Positions 52,067-62,400 of a DNA stretch of 64,000 nucleotides are shown here, in pieces. Under the pieces are notes generated by a model. It was not told the origin of the DNA, ran no database searches, and was given only the letters and a program-made list of their open reading frames with translations. This DNA comes from Candidatus Rokuibacteriota bacterium. Lineage in GTDB: Bacteria; Methylomirabilota; Methylomirabilia; Rokubacteriales; CSP1-6. A program made the position numbers and the translations under genes. The DNA is taken from positions 16,672 to 80,671 of the forward strand of contig VGLJ01000015.1 in NCBI GenBank assembly GCA_016866775.1, in the 5' to 3' direction. Position 1 is the first letter of the stretch, and every line of letters starts with the position of its first letter.

Positions 52067-52212
52067 CGTGGGCGGGCGTGCTTCGGACGGGTCCTGTCGC
52101 CGGCCGGGCCGCCTGCGGTGCTCGCTCCACCCATCCCCCAGTGGGGCCCTTCCGCTGCGCTCCTCGGCGGCTCCGTCCGGCGCCACCCGTCCGGAGCACG
52201 CCCACCCACACG
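52067..52212. repeat. 146-bp imperfect long palindrome
   Basis: The outer arms GGGCGTGCTTCGGACGGGT and ACCCGTCCGGAGCACGCCC pair over ~26 bp with two mismatches and a small gap. The inner parts (GCCGGCCGGGCCGCC against GGCGGCTCCGTCCGGC) extend the pairing. The whole gap between the SDR and methyltransferase genes could fold back as one structure. No second copy is in this window. Confidence 0.65.
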
Positions 52213-52282
52213 CCGCCCGCGCGGTCACGCGCTTTCCACAACCACAGACCCATTGCCCCGCCACCTCGAATCTCGAACGCCC

Positions 52283-52947
52283 GTGAGAAGGACCAGACGG
52301 TCGCGGACGGTGTTCGAAGAAGAGTCGGAGTTCGGGGGGGCCGTTCGCGTCATCGAAGACCATCGCGAGCGGCGGCTCATGATGTTCGGCGAGACGCTGT
52401 CCGTCTATCCGACCAACGGCGACTGGTCCGGCGTCAGGAAAGAGTACTGGTGGCACGCCCTCGCCGAGATTCCCATTCCGCCGCGGCCGCGCGTGCTGCT
52501 CGTGGGGCTTGGCGGAGGGACGCAGATTCATCTGCTCCGGATGATCGCCAGGCCGCGGGAGATCACCGCCGTCGAGCGCGACGCCGTCATCCTTCGCGCG
52601 GCGCACGAGTGGTTCGGGCTTCGGTCGGTCGGCGGCGTCGAGTATCTCTGCACCGACGCGCAGACCGCGGCGGACACGCTCGCGCACGCGGGGCGCCGCT
52701 TCGACTTCGTGATGGAGGACGTCGACTACGGGGACGGCGGCGAGCGCTCGGTGCCGCTGGCGCGCGCGCTCGCCGGGCTCGTCGCGCCCGGCGGCGTGCT
52801 CGTGGCGAATCGCCACCGCCGCCGCGAGGCGGGCGTGGTCATCGACGCGCTCCGCCCGATGTTTCGCGGCGTGCGTGAGCGGCGCGTGCGCCGCGAAGGC
52901 GAGAACGTGCTGGTGATCGCGTCCCGCCCGCGCCGCGCGGAGCGAGG

Positions 52948-52951
<4 letters not shown>
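52283..52951 (+). CDS. Spermidine synthase-like SAM-dependent methyltransferase fold protein
   Basis: A ~222-aa protein with a Rossmann-type methyltransferase core. The nucleotide-binding motif is [18 protein letters not shown] near residue 72, followed by an acidic strand end [30 protein letters not shown] occupies the catalytic position of spermidine synthases. The start is uncertain (GTG at 52283 chosen); the open frame runs further up into the palindrome with no homology-like content. Its end overlaps the convergent ettA stop by 4 bp. The substrate is unknown. Confidence 0.72.
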
Positions 52952-54627
<1,676 letters not shown>

Positions 54628-54632
54628 TTGCA

Positions 54633-54670
54633 ATTGGGGGCACCGAGACGGTTCCCCCAAGCCCCCTCTT
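54633..54670 (-). repeat. Palindromic repeat family A, copy 6 (half element)
   Basis: TTGGGGGCACCGAGACGGTT followed by CCCCCAAGCCCCCTCTTC. This is only the G-run hairpin half of the element, inverted. It lies in the 43-bp gap between the CoA-binding protein gene and ettA. Confidence 0.7.
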
Positions 54671-55111
54671 CTACGCTGTGTGTTTCAGTAGTCTCCGGTG
54701 CTCCGGCATCATGCACCGGTCCTGGATGACGTCGATGCCCGCGCGCGCCAGCTCCGCGGCCGCGCCGTCGTGACGGATGCCGAGCTGGAACCACACGGCG
54801 CGCGGCTTCCACGACAGCGCGAGGATCTCGCGCGCGTGGCCGGGCAGAAACGTCGGCCGCCGGAAGACGTCGATCACGTCGACGGGCTCGTCGAGCTCCG
54901 CGAGCGTCGCCACCACGCGCTCGCCGAAGATCGTCCGCCCCTCGAAGTTCGGATTCACGGGCAGGATGCGATAGCCGTGCGCCTGCAGATACGCGGGCAC
55001 GTAGTGCGCCGGCTCACGCGGGTCCGGCTTGGCGCCGAGCACCGCCACGCGCCGCGCCTCGCGCAGCACGCGCGTGAGGCCGGCGTCGTCGTCGACGAGA
55101 TGCGCGTCCAT
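54671..55111 (-). CDS. CoA-binding domain protein (YccU-like)
   Basis: A 146-aa protein with the CoA-binding Rossmann fold: [20 protein letters not shown], then [20 protein letters not shown] and [20 protein letters not shown]. It ends with the typical [10 protein letters not shown] where CoA-binding family members have 'C-x-x-x-E'. Function in the cell is not known; relatives bind CoA as a regulatory ligand. The start is ATG at 55109; a GTG just before it is possible. Confidence 0.87.
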   Translation of the reverse strand: MDAHLVDDDAGLTRVLREARRVAVLGAKPDPREPAHYVPAYLQAHGYRILPVNPNFEGRTIFGERVVATLAELDEPVDVIDVFRRPTFLPGHAREILALSWKPRAVWFQLGIRHDGAAAELARAGIDVIQDRCMMPEHRRLLKHTA

Positions 55112-55124
55112 CACCGCTATCCTC

Positions 55125-56255
55125 TCACGTGCGCGCGAGCGCGGCGAGGATCTCGGGTCCGAACGCCTCGACGCGCCACCGGCGAAACCCTTCGACGCGC
55201 GCGAGGGCGTCGAGATCGCGCGGCCCCGCCTCCGCCACCGTGCCGATGAGCCGGTTGGGAAAGAGCACGCCCGGCTCGAGGCCGAAGCGCGGCGTGGCCT
55301 CGGTGCGCCACACGCGCAACGACTCGATGCGCCGCCGGACCGCGGCCGGTACGTTCGCCCGGGGCCGGCGCTCGAGCACCGGCAGCTCGCTCTCCGGGAG
55401 CGCGAGCGCGCGCGCGACGGTGGCGAGCAGCTCGTCGCCCCAGCGGCCGATCACACGCGGACTCATGCCCGGCAGCTGCGCGAGATGCTCGCGATCGCCC
55501 GGCACCGCGAGCGCGAGCTTCACCAGCACCTCGTCGTTGAAGACCTTGAACGGCGGCCGGTCGAGGCGGCGCGCGAGCGTCTCGCGCCGCTCGTGCAGCT
55601 CGCGCAGGATCGCGAGGCCGCGCGGCGCGAGCTCCCTGGCCCCCTTCAGGCCCGCGTACGCCGCCGGATCGATCGGCCGCTCGACGACCACCTGCGCGGC
55701 GAGCGCCGCGCATTCTTCCTCCACCCACGCGAGCCGCCCCACGCGCGTGAGCTCCTCGACGAGCCGCGCCTTCAACGGCAGCAGGTGCTCCACGTCGCCC
55801 ACGGCGTAGCGCCGCTGCGCCTCCGACAGCGGACGCTCGGACCAGTCGTCCTTCTGCCGCGACGGCGGCAGGTCCACCCCGAGGTACGTGGTGAGGAGCA
55901 CGTCGAGCCCGAGCGCCGGCGCGCCGAGGAAGCGCGCCGCGACCGACGTATCGAAGATCCGCGCGAACGGCAGGCCGTGGCGCCGCTTGAGATCGACGAG
56001 GTCGTTGTCGCCCGCATGGAGCACGGTCGTCGTCCGCGCGTCGCCGAAGATCGCGCCGAGCGGGCCGAGATCTTCCACCGCCAGCGGATCGACGAGCCAC
56101 ACCGCGCCGGGCGCGCCGAGCTGTACCAGCGCGAGCCGCGCCGGATAGTGGTGGAGGCTGTCTCCTTCGGTGTCGACCGCGACTTCCGGCACGGCGGTGA
56201 GCGCGCGGACCAGCTCCGCGAGCTCGCCGGCGGTCTGGACCCAGCCCGGTGTCAC
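55125..56255 (-). CDS. rnd: Ribonuclease D
   Basis: A 376-aa 3'-5' exoribonuclease. The DEDD exonuclease motifs are VAVDTEGDSLHHY (Exo I), VLHAGDNDLVDLKRRHG (Exo II) and YAVGDVEHLLPLKARL (Exo III). The first HRDC domain is LAPRGLAILRELHERRETLA to PPFKVFNDEVLVKLAL. A second HRDC-like part lies toward the C-terminus. It trims tRNA 3' ends. The GTG start overlaps the stop of the upstream SDR gene (GTGA). Confidence 0.92.
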   Translation of the reverse strand: MTPGWVQTAGELAELVRALTAVPEVAVDTEGDSLHHYPARLALVQLGAPGAVWLVDPLAVEDLGPLGAIFGDARTTTVLHAGDNDLVDLKRRHGLPFARIFDTSVAARFLGAPALGLDVLLTTYLGVDLPPSRQKDDWSERPLSEAQRRYAVGDVEHLLPLKARLVEELTRVGRLAWVEEECAALAAQVVVERPIDPAAYAGLKGARELAPRGLAILRELHERRETLARRLDRPPFKVFNDEVLVKLALAVPGDREHLAQLPGMSPRVIGRWGDELLATVARALALPESELPVLERRPRANVPAAVRRRIESLRVWRTEATPRFGLEPGVLFPNRLIGTVAEAGPRDLDALARVEGFRRWRVEAFGPEILAALART

Positions 56256-57070
56256 CTGTGTCGCGGCTGCTGTTCGAGGATCGCGCGCTCGATCCGCTGG
56301 AAGCGCTTGCGGATCGGCTCGAGCGACTCGGGATGGGTGATGACGTAGAGACGGTTCTCGAGGATCGCGGACAGCACGAGCTCGGCGACGGCCTCGGGCG
56401 CGAGCGTCGTGCCGTCGAGCGCAATGGGCTCGGGCTCCCGCGTGCGCTCGTTGCGGAGGTGCGCGGGCCGATTGCGCTCGGACGCGCGGATGCGCGTCGC
56501 CACGCCGAGCGGACAGAGGACGGAGACGCCGATCCCGTGGGGGGCCAGGTCCTTCACCAGCGTCTCGGAGAGACCGACCACCGCGTACTTCGAGGTGTTG
56601 TAGATGCCGAGGCCGCGCGTCGCCACGAGCCCGGCCATCGACGCGGTGTTGACGATGTGCCCGCGGCGGCCGCTCGCGATCATCCGCGGGACGAAGGCTT
56701 CGATGCCGTGGATCACGCCCCAGAGATTGACGCCGAGCACCCACTGCCAGTCGCGGTGCGTCGCGTCCTCGAGCGAGCCCCACAGCGCGACGCCCGCGTT
56801 GTTGCAGAGCACGTCCACGGCGCCGAGCTCGGCGAACGCGCGATCGGCGAGGGCCTGGACCTGCGCGAGGTCGGTGACGTCGGTGTGAACGGCGAGAGCG
56901 GTGCCGCCGCGCGCGCGGACCTCGTCGGCCGCCGCCCGCGCGCTCGCCTCGTCGACGTCGGCCACGACGACCCGGGCGCCTTCGCGCGCGAACACGCCGA
57001 CGAGCGCACGTCCGATGCCGCTGCCGCCGCCGGTGACGACGGCGACGCGATCACGAAGAGACTCCAGCAG
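56252..57070 (-). CDS. Short-chain dehydrogenase/reductase with a non-standard start codon
   Basis: A ~272-aa SDR. The glycine motif VTGGGSGIGRALVGVFAREG requires the frame to begin before 57020. Between the in-frame TAG and this motif there is no ATG, GTG or TTG, only CTG-CTG at 57065-57070, preceded by GGGTCGGGGGTAT, so a CTG start is proposed. NNAGVALWG, Ser in NTASMAGLV and YNTSKYAVVGLSE complete the active site. The closest pattern is SDRs that act on lipids or ketones in soil bacteria. Confidence 0.8.
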   Translation of the reverse strand: MLESLRDRVAVVTGGGSGIGRALVGVFAREGARVVVADVDEASARAAADEVRARGGTALAVHTDVTDLAQVQALADRAFAELGAVDVLCNNAGVALWGSLEDATHRDWQWVLGVNLWGVIHGIEAFVPRMIASGRRGHIVNTASMAGLVATRGLGIYNTSKYAVVGLSETLVKDLAPHGIGVSVLCPLGVATRIRASERNRPAHLRNERTREPEPIALDGTTLAPEAVAELVLSAILENRLYVITHPESLEPIRKRFQRIERAILEQQPRHR

Positions 57071-57097
57071 ATACCCCCGACCCGAGAGATGAGACGG

Positions 57098-57496
57098 CTA
57101 GGCCTGAAGCAGCGGGCGCAACACCATCTCGAGCCGGTCCATGTCCGCAGGCTTGCGCAGGAAGGCTTTGAACCCGGCCGCTTCGGCCTTCATTAAGGTA
57201 TCCGGGCTCATGTCGCCGGTCAACGCGACGATCGCGACCCCGGCGGCGCCCGGGTCGGTCTTGAGGCGCTCGGCGAACTCGAAGCCGCCGATGCCGCGCA
57301 GCCGGAGATCGAGGACGATCACGCGCGGCCGCGTGCGGCGTGCCAGCTCGAGCCCCGCCTCCCCGGACTCCGACATCACGATGCGCGCGTCCGGGAAGAC
57401 CGTTTTCAGATACTCGCCGATCGCGAGGCGGGTGTCGGCATCGTCCTCGACGACCATGATGACGTGGGGTGCGCGGACCGACGCCACCGCCATCAC
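57098..57496 (-). CDS. Stand-alone response regulator receiver domain
   Basis: A 132-aa CheY-like protein with no output domain. The acidic pair is in VVEDDADTRLA (Asp18, Asp19), the phosphoacceptor is Asp63 in VIVLDLRLRGIGG, Thr93 is in ALTGD and the Lys in AFLRKPADM (Lys115). It would receive phosphate from a kinase encoded elsewhere. The GAF kinase at 18.4 kb and the HisKA-REC sensor at 5.3 kb are possible partners, but nothing in the sequence shows this. Confidence 0.88.
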   Translation of the reverse strand: MMAVASVRAPHVIMVVEDDADTRLAIGEYLKTVFPDARIVMSESGEAGLELARRTRPRVIVLDLRLRGIGGFEFAERLKTDPGAAGVAIVALTGDMSPDTLMKAEAAGFKAFLRKPADMDRLEMVLRPLLQA

Positions 57497-57859
57497 CCCG
57501 CCGGCCGGTCTCGCGGTCGGCTCGTCCTACCTCGCCGGCGCCGCGCTCGTCGGTGTCGCGTCATCCGGCATCGCGAGCGTGATCGCGAGCGGCGCGCTCC
57601 AGCGGGCGAGCAGATCGGCCCGGCGGCGGGTGCCCTGGAGGAGCGTCTCGCCGTCCAGCAGGGCGCAGAACTGTTTCGGACGCTCGTCCCCTGCGATCTG
57701 CGTCGTCAAGGGTCTCAACCGCGTCCCATCGCCTCCCGCCAGAATCAACGCCCACGGCGGCGTGATCCGTTCGGGATCCGCGGCTGGTGGTTGGCATGGA
57801 TCAGCATGCGATCGTACCCGTGAATATCGCTAACTTATTCCGCGAGATTCATTAGCGCG
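57497..57859. other. 363-bp gap with a gene remnant
   Basis: Apart from a mannose-1-phosphate guanylyltransferase fragment, this stretch holds only an AT-richer part near 57820-57860 (AATATCGCTAACTTATTCCG). That part could carry a promoter or terminator region for the flanking minus-strand genes. No complete gene is seen. Confidence 0.5.
57527..57790 (-). pseudogene. Mannose-1-phosphate guanylyltransferase fragment (N-terminal)
   Basis: The minus strand reads ITPPWALILAGGDGTRLRPL then TTQIAGDERPKQFCALLDGE and TLLQGTRRRADLL. This is the nucleotide-binding start of a GDP-mannose pyrophosphorylase-like enzyme with the signature GGDGTRL and the PKQF motif. After ~55 residues homology ends in a chance stop, and no in-frame start is obvious upstream. 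It is a remnant of a ~350-aa enzyme. Confidence 0.75.
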
Positions 57860-58729
57860 CTATCCGCCGAGGATCAGCAGGATCAGGCCGAGCACCATCA
57901 CCACGCAGCCCGGCCAGATCAGCTTGATGCGCGCGCCCTCGCCGAACGCGAGATAGCCGATCGCCAGCGCCATCAGGACTTCGAGCTGCTTCACGGCTTC
58001 CACGTACGAGCTCACGGTCATCGTGTAGGCGGTGGTGCCGAGCCACGTCGAGATCGCCGCGAACGCGCCGAGCGCCAGGAAGCTCATCCAGTGCTTGCCG
58101 ATCTGGCGGAAATGGCGGCCGGAGCGGTAGATCGCGAACGGCGTGATGAGCGCCGAGCAGAACACGTAGCCCATGAACACCGCGAAGGTCGGGCTCGAGA
58201 GCAACGCGAGCTGCTTGATGAAGATCACGCTGGGCGCGAAGAAGAACGCCGCGCCGATCGTGTAGCGCTGGCCCGGGTCACGCACGAGCGCGACCAGCGG
58301 CGCCCAGATGGACACGCGCGCGCGCTCGACGTTGAGCAGATAGAGGCCGACCACCGACAGCACGACGCCCGCGAGCCCGAGCGGCGTCGGTGACTCCCCG
58401 AGCGCCACGATGCCCCACACCACGAGCAGCAGCAGGCTCAGCTTCCACAGCGCGGTGACCAGCGAGATCTCGGCGACGTTCAGCGCCATCGCGAGGAACT
58501 GCGTGCCGGTGATCTGCACGATCGCGAACAGCAGGCAGTAGAGCCACACGCCGGGCTGGAGCGTCGGCCAGCCTTGCGTCACCACGCCGAGCGCGGCGAA
58601 CGGCAGGATGAAGGTGAAGCGGCCCCAGACGTTGATCGTCTCGTCGAGCGCGTGCCCGAGACGCTTCATCACCATGTTGCGGAGGACCTGGAAGAGCGCG
58701 CTGCCGACGGCCAGGACGAACCAGAGCAT
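57860..58729 (-). CDS. EamA/DMT-superfamily transporter
   Basis: A 289-aa membrane protein with ten hydrophobic helices in two halves, beginning MLWFVLAVGSALFQVLRNMV and ending LIWPGCVVMVLGLILLILGG. The EamA-like segments ISLVTALWKLSLLLLVVWGI and SSYVEAVKQLEVLMALAIGY are clear. It is not closely similar to the EamA protein at 17.4 kb. The substrate is unknown. It is divergent from the phosphotransferase gene with 26 bp between starts. Confidence 0.85.
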   Translation of the reverse strand: MLWFVLAVGSALFQVLRNMVMKRLGHALDETINVWGRFTFILPFAALGVVTQGWPTLQPGVWLYCLLFAIVQITGTQFLAMALNVAEISLVTALWKLSLLLLVVWGIVALGESPTPLGLAGVVLSVVGLYLLNVERARVSIWAPLVALVRDPGQRYTIGAAFFFAPSVIFIKQLALLSSPTFAVFMGYVFCSALITPFAIYRSGRHFRQIGKHWMSFLALGAFAAISTWLGTTAYTMTVSSYVEAVKQLEVLMALAIGYLAFGEGARIKLIWPGCVVMVLGLILLILGG

Positions 58730-58740
58730 GCGCGCCAGTC

Positions 58741-58746
58741 TATAAT
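58741..58746 (+). promoter_or_regulatory. Possible -10 element of the phosphotransferase operon
   Basis: TATAAT stands alone in a GC-rich context, 9 bp upstream of the ATG at 58756. It would give a nearly leaderless transcript. No consensus -35 is seen 17 bp upstream. Confidence 0.35.
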
Positions 58747-58755
58747 GCCGATCGC

Positions 58756-59829
58756 ATGGTCGAAGGCGTTTCCAGCACGACTGAAACCGTTCCCGTCCGT
58801 GACGCCCATCGCATCGACGAGGCCGCGCTCGAGCGCTATCTCGTCGAGCACGTGCACGGCTTCCGCGGGCCCATCGAGCTCCGCCAGTTCCAGGGCGGGC
58901 AATCGAACCCGACGTACTACATGCGCACGGGCAGCGGCGAGTACGTCCTGCGACGCAAGCCGCCGGGCAAGCTCCTGCCCTCGGCGCACGCCGTGGACCG
59001 CGAGTACCGCGTGATCACCGCGCTGCAGGCCAGCGGCGTGCCGGTGCCGCGCACGTACGTGCTCTGCGAAGACCCCGCGGTCGTCGGCACGTCGTTCTAC
59101 CTGATGGACTGCGTGCACGGGCGCGTGTTCGCCTACCCCGAGCTGCCCGGCGTCAGCCCGGCCGACCGCCGGGCGCTCTACGACCAGTTCGCCGAGATCC
59201 TCGCGCGGCTCCATCGCCTGGACTGGAAGGCGGTCGGGCTCGAGGACTTCGGGCGGCCGGGCAACTATTTCGCGCGCCAGATCCACCGCTGGGCGTCGCA
59301 GTACCGCGCGTCGGAAACGGAGAAGATCGACGCGATGGAGCGCTTGATGGTGTGGCTGCCGGAGAACATCCCGGCGGACGACACCGTCACGCTCGTGCAC
59401 GGCGACTATCGGCCGGGCAACATGATCGTGCACCCGACGGAGCCGCGCGTCCTCGCGGTGCTCGACTGGGAGCTGTCGACGCTGGGCCACGCGCTCGGCG
59501 ATCTCTCCTACACCTGCGTGCCGTACCACATGGGGCCCGGCGAGATGCTCGGCGGCGTCGACGGTCTCGATCTCGAATCGATGGGCATTCCGACCGAGGC
59601 GGAATACCTCGACGCGTACTGCGAGAAGGCGGGGCGCGGCCCGATCGACCACTGGGACTTCTACATCGCGTTCGCGCTCTTCCGTCTCGGCGCGATCGCG
59701 CAAGGGATCATGGGACGCGTGCGCGACGGCACGGCGAACGATCCGCGCGCGATCGAGCGCGGCAAGCGCGCGCGCCCGCTGGGCGAGGCGGGCTGGGCCG
59801 TCGTCGAACAATCGGGAAAGGGACGCTGA
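58756..59829 (+). CDS. Phosphotransferase-family protein (ACAD10/11-like kinase domain)
   Basis: A 357-aa protein of the aminoglycoside phosphotransferase/choline kinase fold. It has LRQFQGGQSNPTYYMRTGSG (nucleotide loop), VLRRKPPG with the Lys, the catalytic motif LVHGDYRPGNMIVHP, and VLDWELSTLGHALGDLSY as the metal-binding motif. This is the family found next to acyl-CoA dehydrogenases, equivalent to the kinase domain of ACAD10/11, which phosphorylates 4-hydroxy-acyl-CoAs. It starts a two-gene operon; an acyl-CoA dehydrogenase lies 2.6 kb away. Confidence 0.9.
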   Translation: MVEGVSSTTETVPVRDAHRIDEAALERYLVEHVHGFRGPIELRQFQGGQSNPTYYMRTGSGEYVLRRKPPGKLLPSAHAVDREYRVITALQASGVPVPRTYVLCEDPAVVGTSFYLMDCVHGRVFAYPELPGVSPADRRALYDQFAEILARLHRLDWKAVGLEDFGRPGNYFARQIHRWASQYRASETEKIDAMERLMVWLPENIPADDTVTLVHGDYRPGNMIVHPTEPRVLAVLDWELSTLGHALGDLSYTCVPYHMGPGEMLGGVDGLDLESMGIPTEAEYLDAYCEKAGRGPIDHWDFYIAFALFRLGAIAQGIMGRVRDGTANDPRAIERGKRARPLGEAGWAVVEQSGKGR

Positions 59830-59831
59830 AC

Positions 59832-60626
59832 GTGCGAGCAAACAGGCTCCGAGAGATCTGGGCGAAGGGCGAGGCGGCACTCAACGGCTGGGCGTCGATC
59901 CCGAGCGCCTTCGCCACCGAGGTGATGGCGCACCAGGGGTTCGACTCCATCACCGTCGACATGCAGCACGGGATCGTCGACTACCAGGCCGCGGCGACGA
60001 TGCTCGCGGCGATCTCCACCACGAGCGTGGTGCCGCTCTCCCGCGTGCCGTGGAACGACTCCGCGTGGATCGGCAAGATCATGGACGCGGGCGTCTACGG
60101 CGTGATCTGCCCGATGATCAACACGCCGGAGCACGCCGAGCAGCTCGTGCAGTACTGCAAGTATCCGCCGCGCGGCATCCGGAGCTTCGGGCCCGCGCGC
60201 GCCGTCCTCTACGGCGGCGCCGACTACTGGCAGCACGCCGACCGGGAGCTGCTCGTCATCCCCATGATCGAGACCGCGGAGGCGCTGAAGAACCTCGACG
60301 CGATCCTGAGCGTCCCCGGCGTCGAAGCGGTCTACGTCGGCCCGGCCGACCTCAGCTTGTCGCTCGGCTGCAAGCCGCCGCGTCTCGACCAGACGGACGC
60401 GCCGGTCGTCGAGGCCCAGAAGATGATCGTCAAGGCGTGCAAGAACCACGGCGTCGCCGCCGGCATCCACTGCGCGACGGCGGCGTACGCGTCGAAGATG
60501 ATCAACGACGGCTATCAGCTGGTGACGCTCGCGAGCGACTCGCGTCTCCTGGCCGCGAAAGCGTCGGACGAGATCAACGCCGTCCGAAAGAGCGGGACGA
60601 AAGCGGGCGTGCTGCCGGCGTACTAG
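59832..60626 (+). CDS. HpcH/HpaI aldolase/citrate lyase family protein
   Basis: A 264-aa class II aldolase of the HpcH/HpaI family. Motifs include GWASIPSAFATEVMAHQGFD, ITVDMQHGIVDYQ, IPMIETAEALKNLDAI (metal-binding Glu) and GVEAVYVGPADLSLSLG (metal-binding Asp). It cleaves or forms 2-keto-3-deoxy-acid-type aldols using a divalent metal. The GTG start is 2 bp after the phosphotransferase stop. It ends in a 4-bp tail-to-tail overlap with the next gene. Confidence 0.88.
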   Translation: MRANRLREIWAKGEAALNGWASIPSAFATEVMAHQGFDSITVDMQHGIVDYQAAATMLAAISTTSVVPLSRVPWNDSAWIGKIMDAGVYGVICPMINTPEHAEQLVQYCKYPPRGIRSFGPARAVLYGGADYWQHADRELLVIPMIETAEALKNLDAILSVPGVEAVYVGPADLSLSLGCKPPRLDQTDAPVVEAQKMIVKACKNHGVAAGIHCATAAYASKMINDGYQLVTLASDSRLLAAKASDEINAVRKSGTKAGVLPAY

Positions 60627-62316
60627 GCCGGCAGCGCCGCGGCGACGATCCGGAAGCTCGTCGGCGGCAAGCTGCGCCAGACGCGCACGAGCCGCGTGTT
60701 CGGCATCGTGTCGACCGCGTCGGCCAGCGCGCGCGCCATCGGCCGCGGCGTCGTCGGAAGGATCTGCTCGAACTCCGCCATGTCGTGATCGCCCATCGCG
60801 GCCTGCCGGTACGCCTCGGTGAACGCGGTCGCGGTCCGGATGCCGTGCGACGCCAGCTTCGCGTGGGCTCCGTCCTCGCCACGGGCCTCGGGACCGAGGC
60901 ACGTGTACAGAATCGCCTGGTCGACCCAATCGACGAGCCGCTCCGCGGGGAATCGCGTGTTGATCATCAGGTCGAGCAGGTCCGCGTCCGCCATGTTCGG
61001 CGTGTTCTCGATGTCCTCGTCCTCGAGCCGCGCCTCGTGCCACACCGTGAGGCCGTCGAGGTCGCTGATCGGCAGCTGCGCCTTGAGGCCCGGAAGGATC
61101 GCCGAGGGAATCAGCTTCTTGATGGAGCCCTCGATGATCTGCATGAAGACGCGCGGGAACACGCCGATCACGAAGCCGAGGAAGATCAGCGAGACCGCGT
61201 CGATCTCGATGAACCGCGCCCCGATGCCGAGGCTGCCCGCGAGCCCGAGCATCCACACGCCGATGACGGACAGCAGGATGCGCAGCACGCTCCCCATGTA
61301 CGCGCTCGGCCGCAGGCCCTTCCGCACGTAGCGGCGGAAGAGAAGCTGGAGCGAGAAGAAGTACGCGCCGAGGAACGCCGCGGTGACGGGCGTGAGATTC
61401 GGCCACAGCGCGTACCACCACGGGATCACCGCCGTCGGGATGTCGCCCGCGACGAGCTTCAGCACGGGATCGGCGGCGAGGAGCCGGACGGCGACGTCGA
61501 GCGTGACCGGCGGCATCGTGATGAGCCACAGGAGCCCGGTGAGGAACGTCGCGATGACGACCGGCGCCGCGGCCTCCGCCACGAAGACCTCGCCGACGCT
61601 CGCACGCGACACCGTCACCTGCCGACGGCCGGTGTCGCGCGGCGCATCGAGGATGAGCTGGCGAAGGTCGTCGGGAATCTGACCGAACGCCGCTTCGAAC
61701 TTCTGGAGGTACGCCTCGACGCGACGCGCCGCTCGGTCTCGGTCTCCCAGATCGGGTCGGCGTCCGGGCCACTCCCGGCCACGACGCGCGGCGTGAGCAG
61801 CCCGAGCCGCGTCAGGTTCGCGAGGAACTCGTTCAGGAGGCTGCTCTTCCGCGTGACGACGAACAGGTAGTAGAGCGACGGCGGCGTGAGACACGCCACG
61901 AGGATGAAGCCGATGCGGATCCGGGCGAACTGCCAGCCCGGCGACGCGAGCACGACGGCGAGCACCAGCGCCAGAAGGGCCGGCGCGACGGCGAAGGTGA
62001 GCAGCGCGCCCTGGCGCAGCGCGCTCTTCTTGATCCACTCCCGGCTCGAGCCGAACCAGAAGGGCACGCTCACGACCAGGAGGAGCAGCACGGCGAAGAA
62101 CCACGGCGTCCACGGCCTGGCGAAGACGACGCTGCGCCCGGCGGTCACGGCGAGCACGACGGCGCCGGCCACGCCCCAGAACGCGATGCCGAGCGCGATG
62201 CTCGAGGTGTCGCGGTCCGGGCGCGCAGAAGAGGGCGGCGGCGGTGGGGTACCCGACGGCGGGGCCGTGACGACCTGCCCGTCGACCCGCGTGGTCTCGT
62301 CCGTCTCAGGCGCCAT
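60623..62316 (-). pseudogene. Large membrane protein gene, frameshifted by a 5-bp tandem duplication
   Basis: The N-terminal part (62316 to ~61730) starts MAPETDETTRVDGQVVTAPP and has four membrane helices (such as WFFAVLLLLVVSVPFWF), ending PIWETETERR. The C-terminal part (~61720 to 60623) is in another frame: VEAYLQKFEAAFGQIPDDLR, several more helices (SVLRILLSVIGVWMLGLAGS) and a soluble tail. GACGC occurs twice in tandem at 61719-61728; a single copy gives the continuous reading ETERRVEAYLQKFE. The restored protein would be ~563 aa. I do not recognise the family. Confidence 0.78.
61719..61728. repeat. 5-bp tandem duplication (GACGC x2) at a frameshift
   Basis: Removing one GACGC unit restores one reading frame across the membrane-protein gene. 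Confidence 0.8.
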
Positions 62317-62400
62317 CGGTCTCACCTCCGAGAGCGGTGGCGGCAGTCTATGGACGCCCGTCGGTCGCTGTCAACCGACTATATGTACGTCGGGCGCGAG

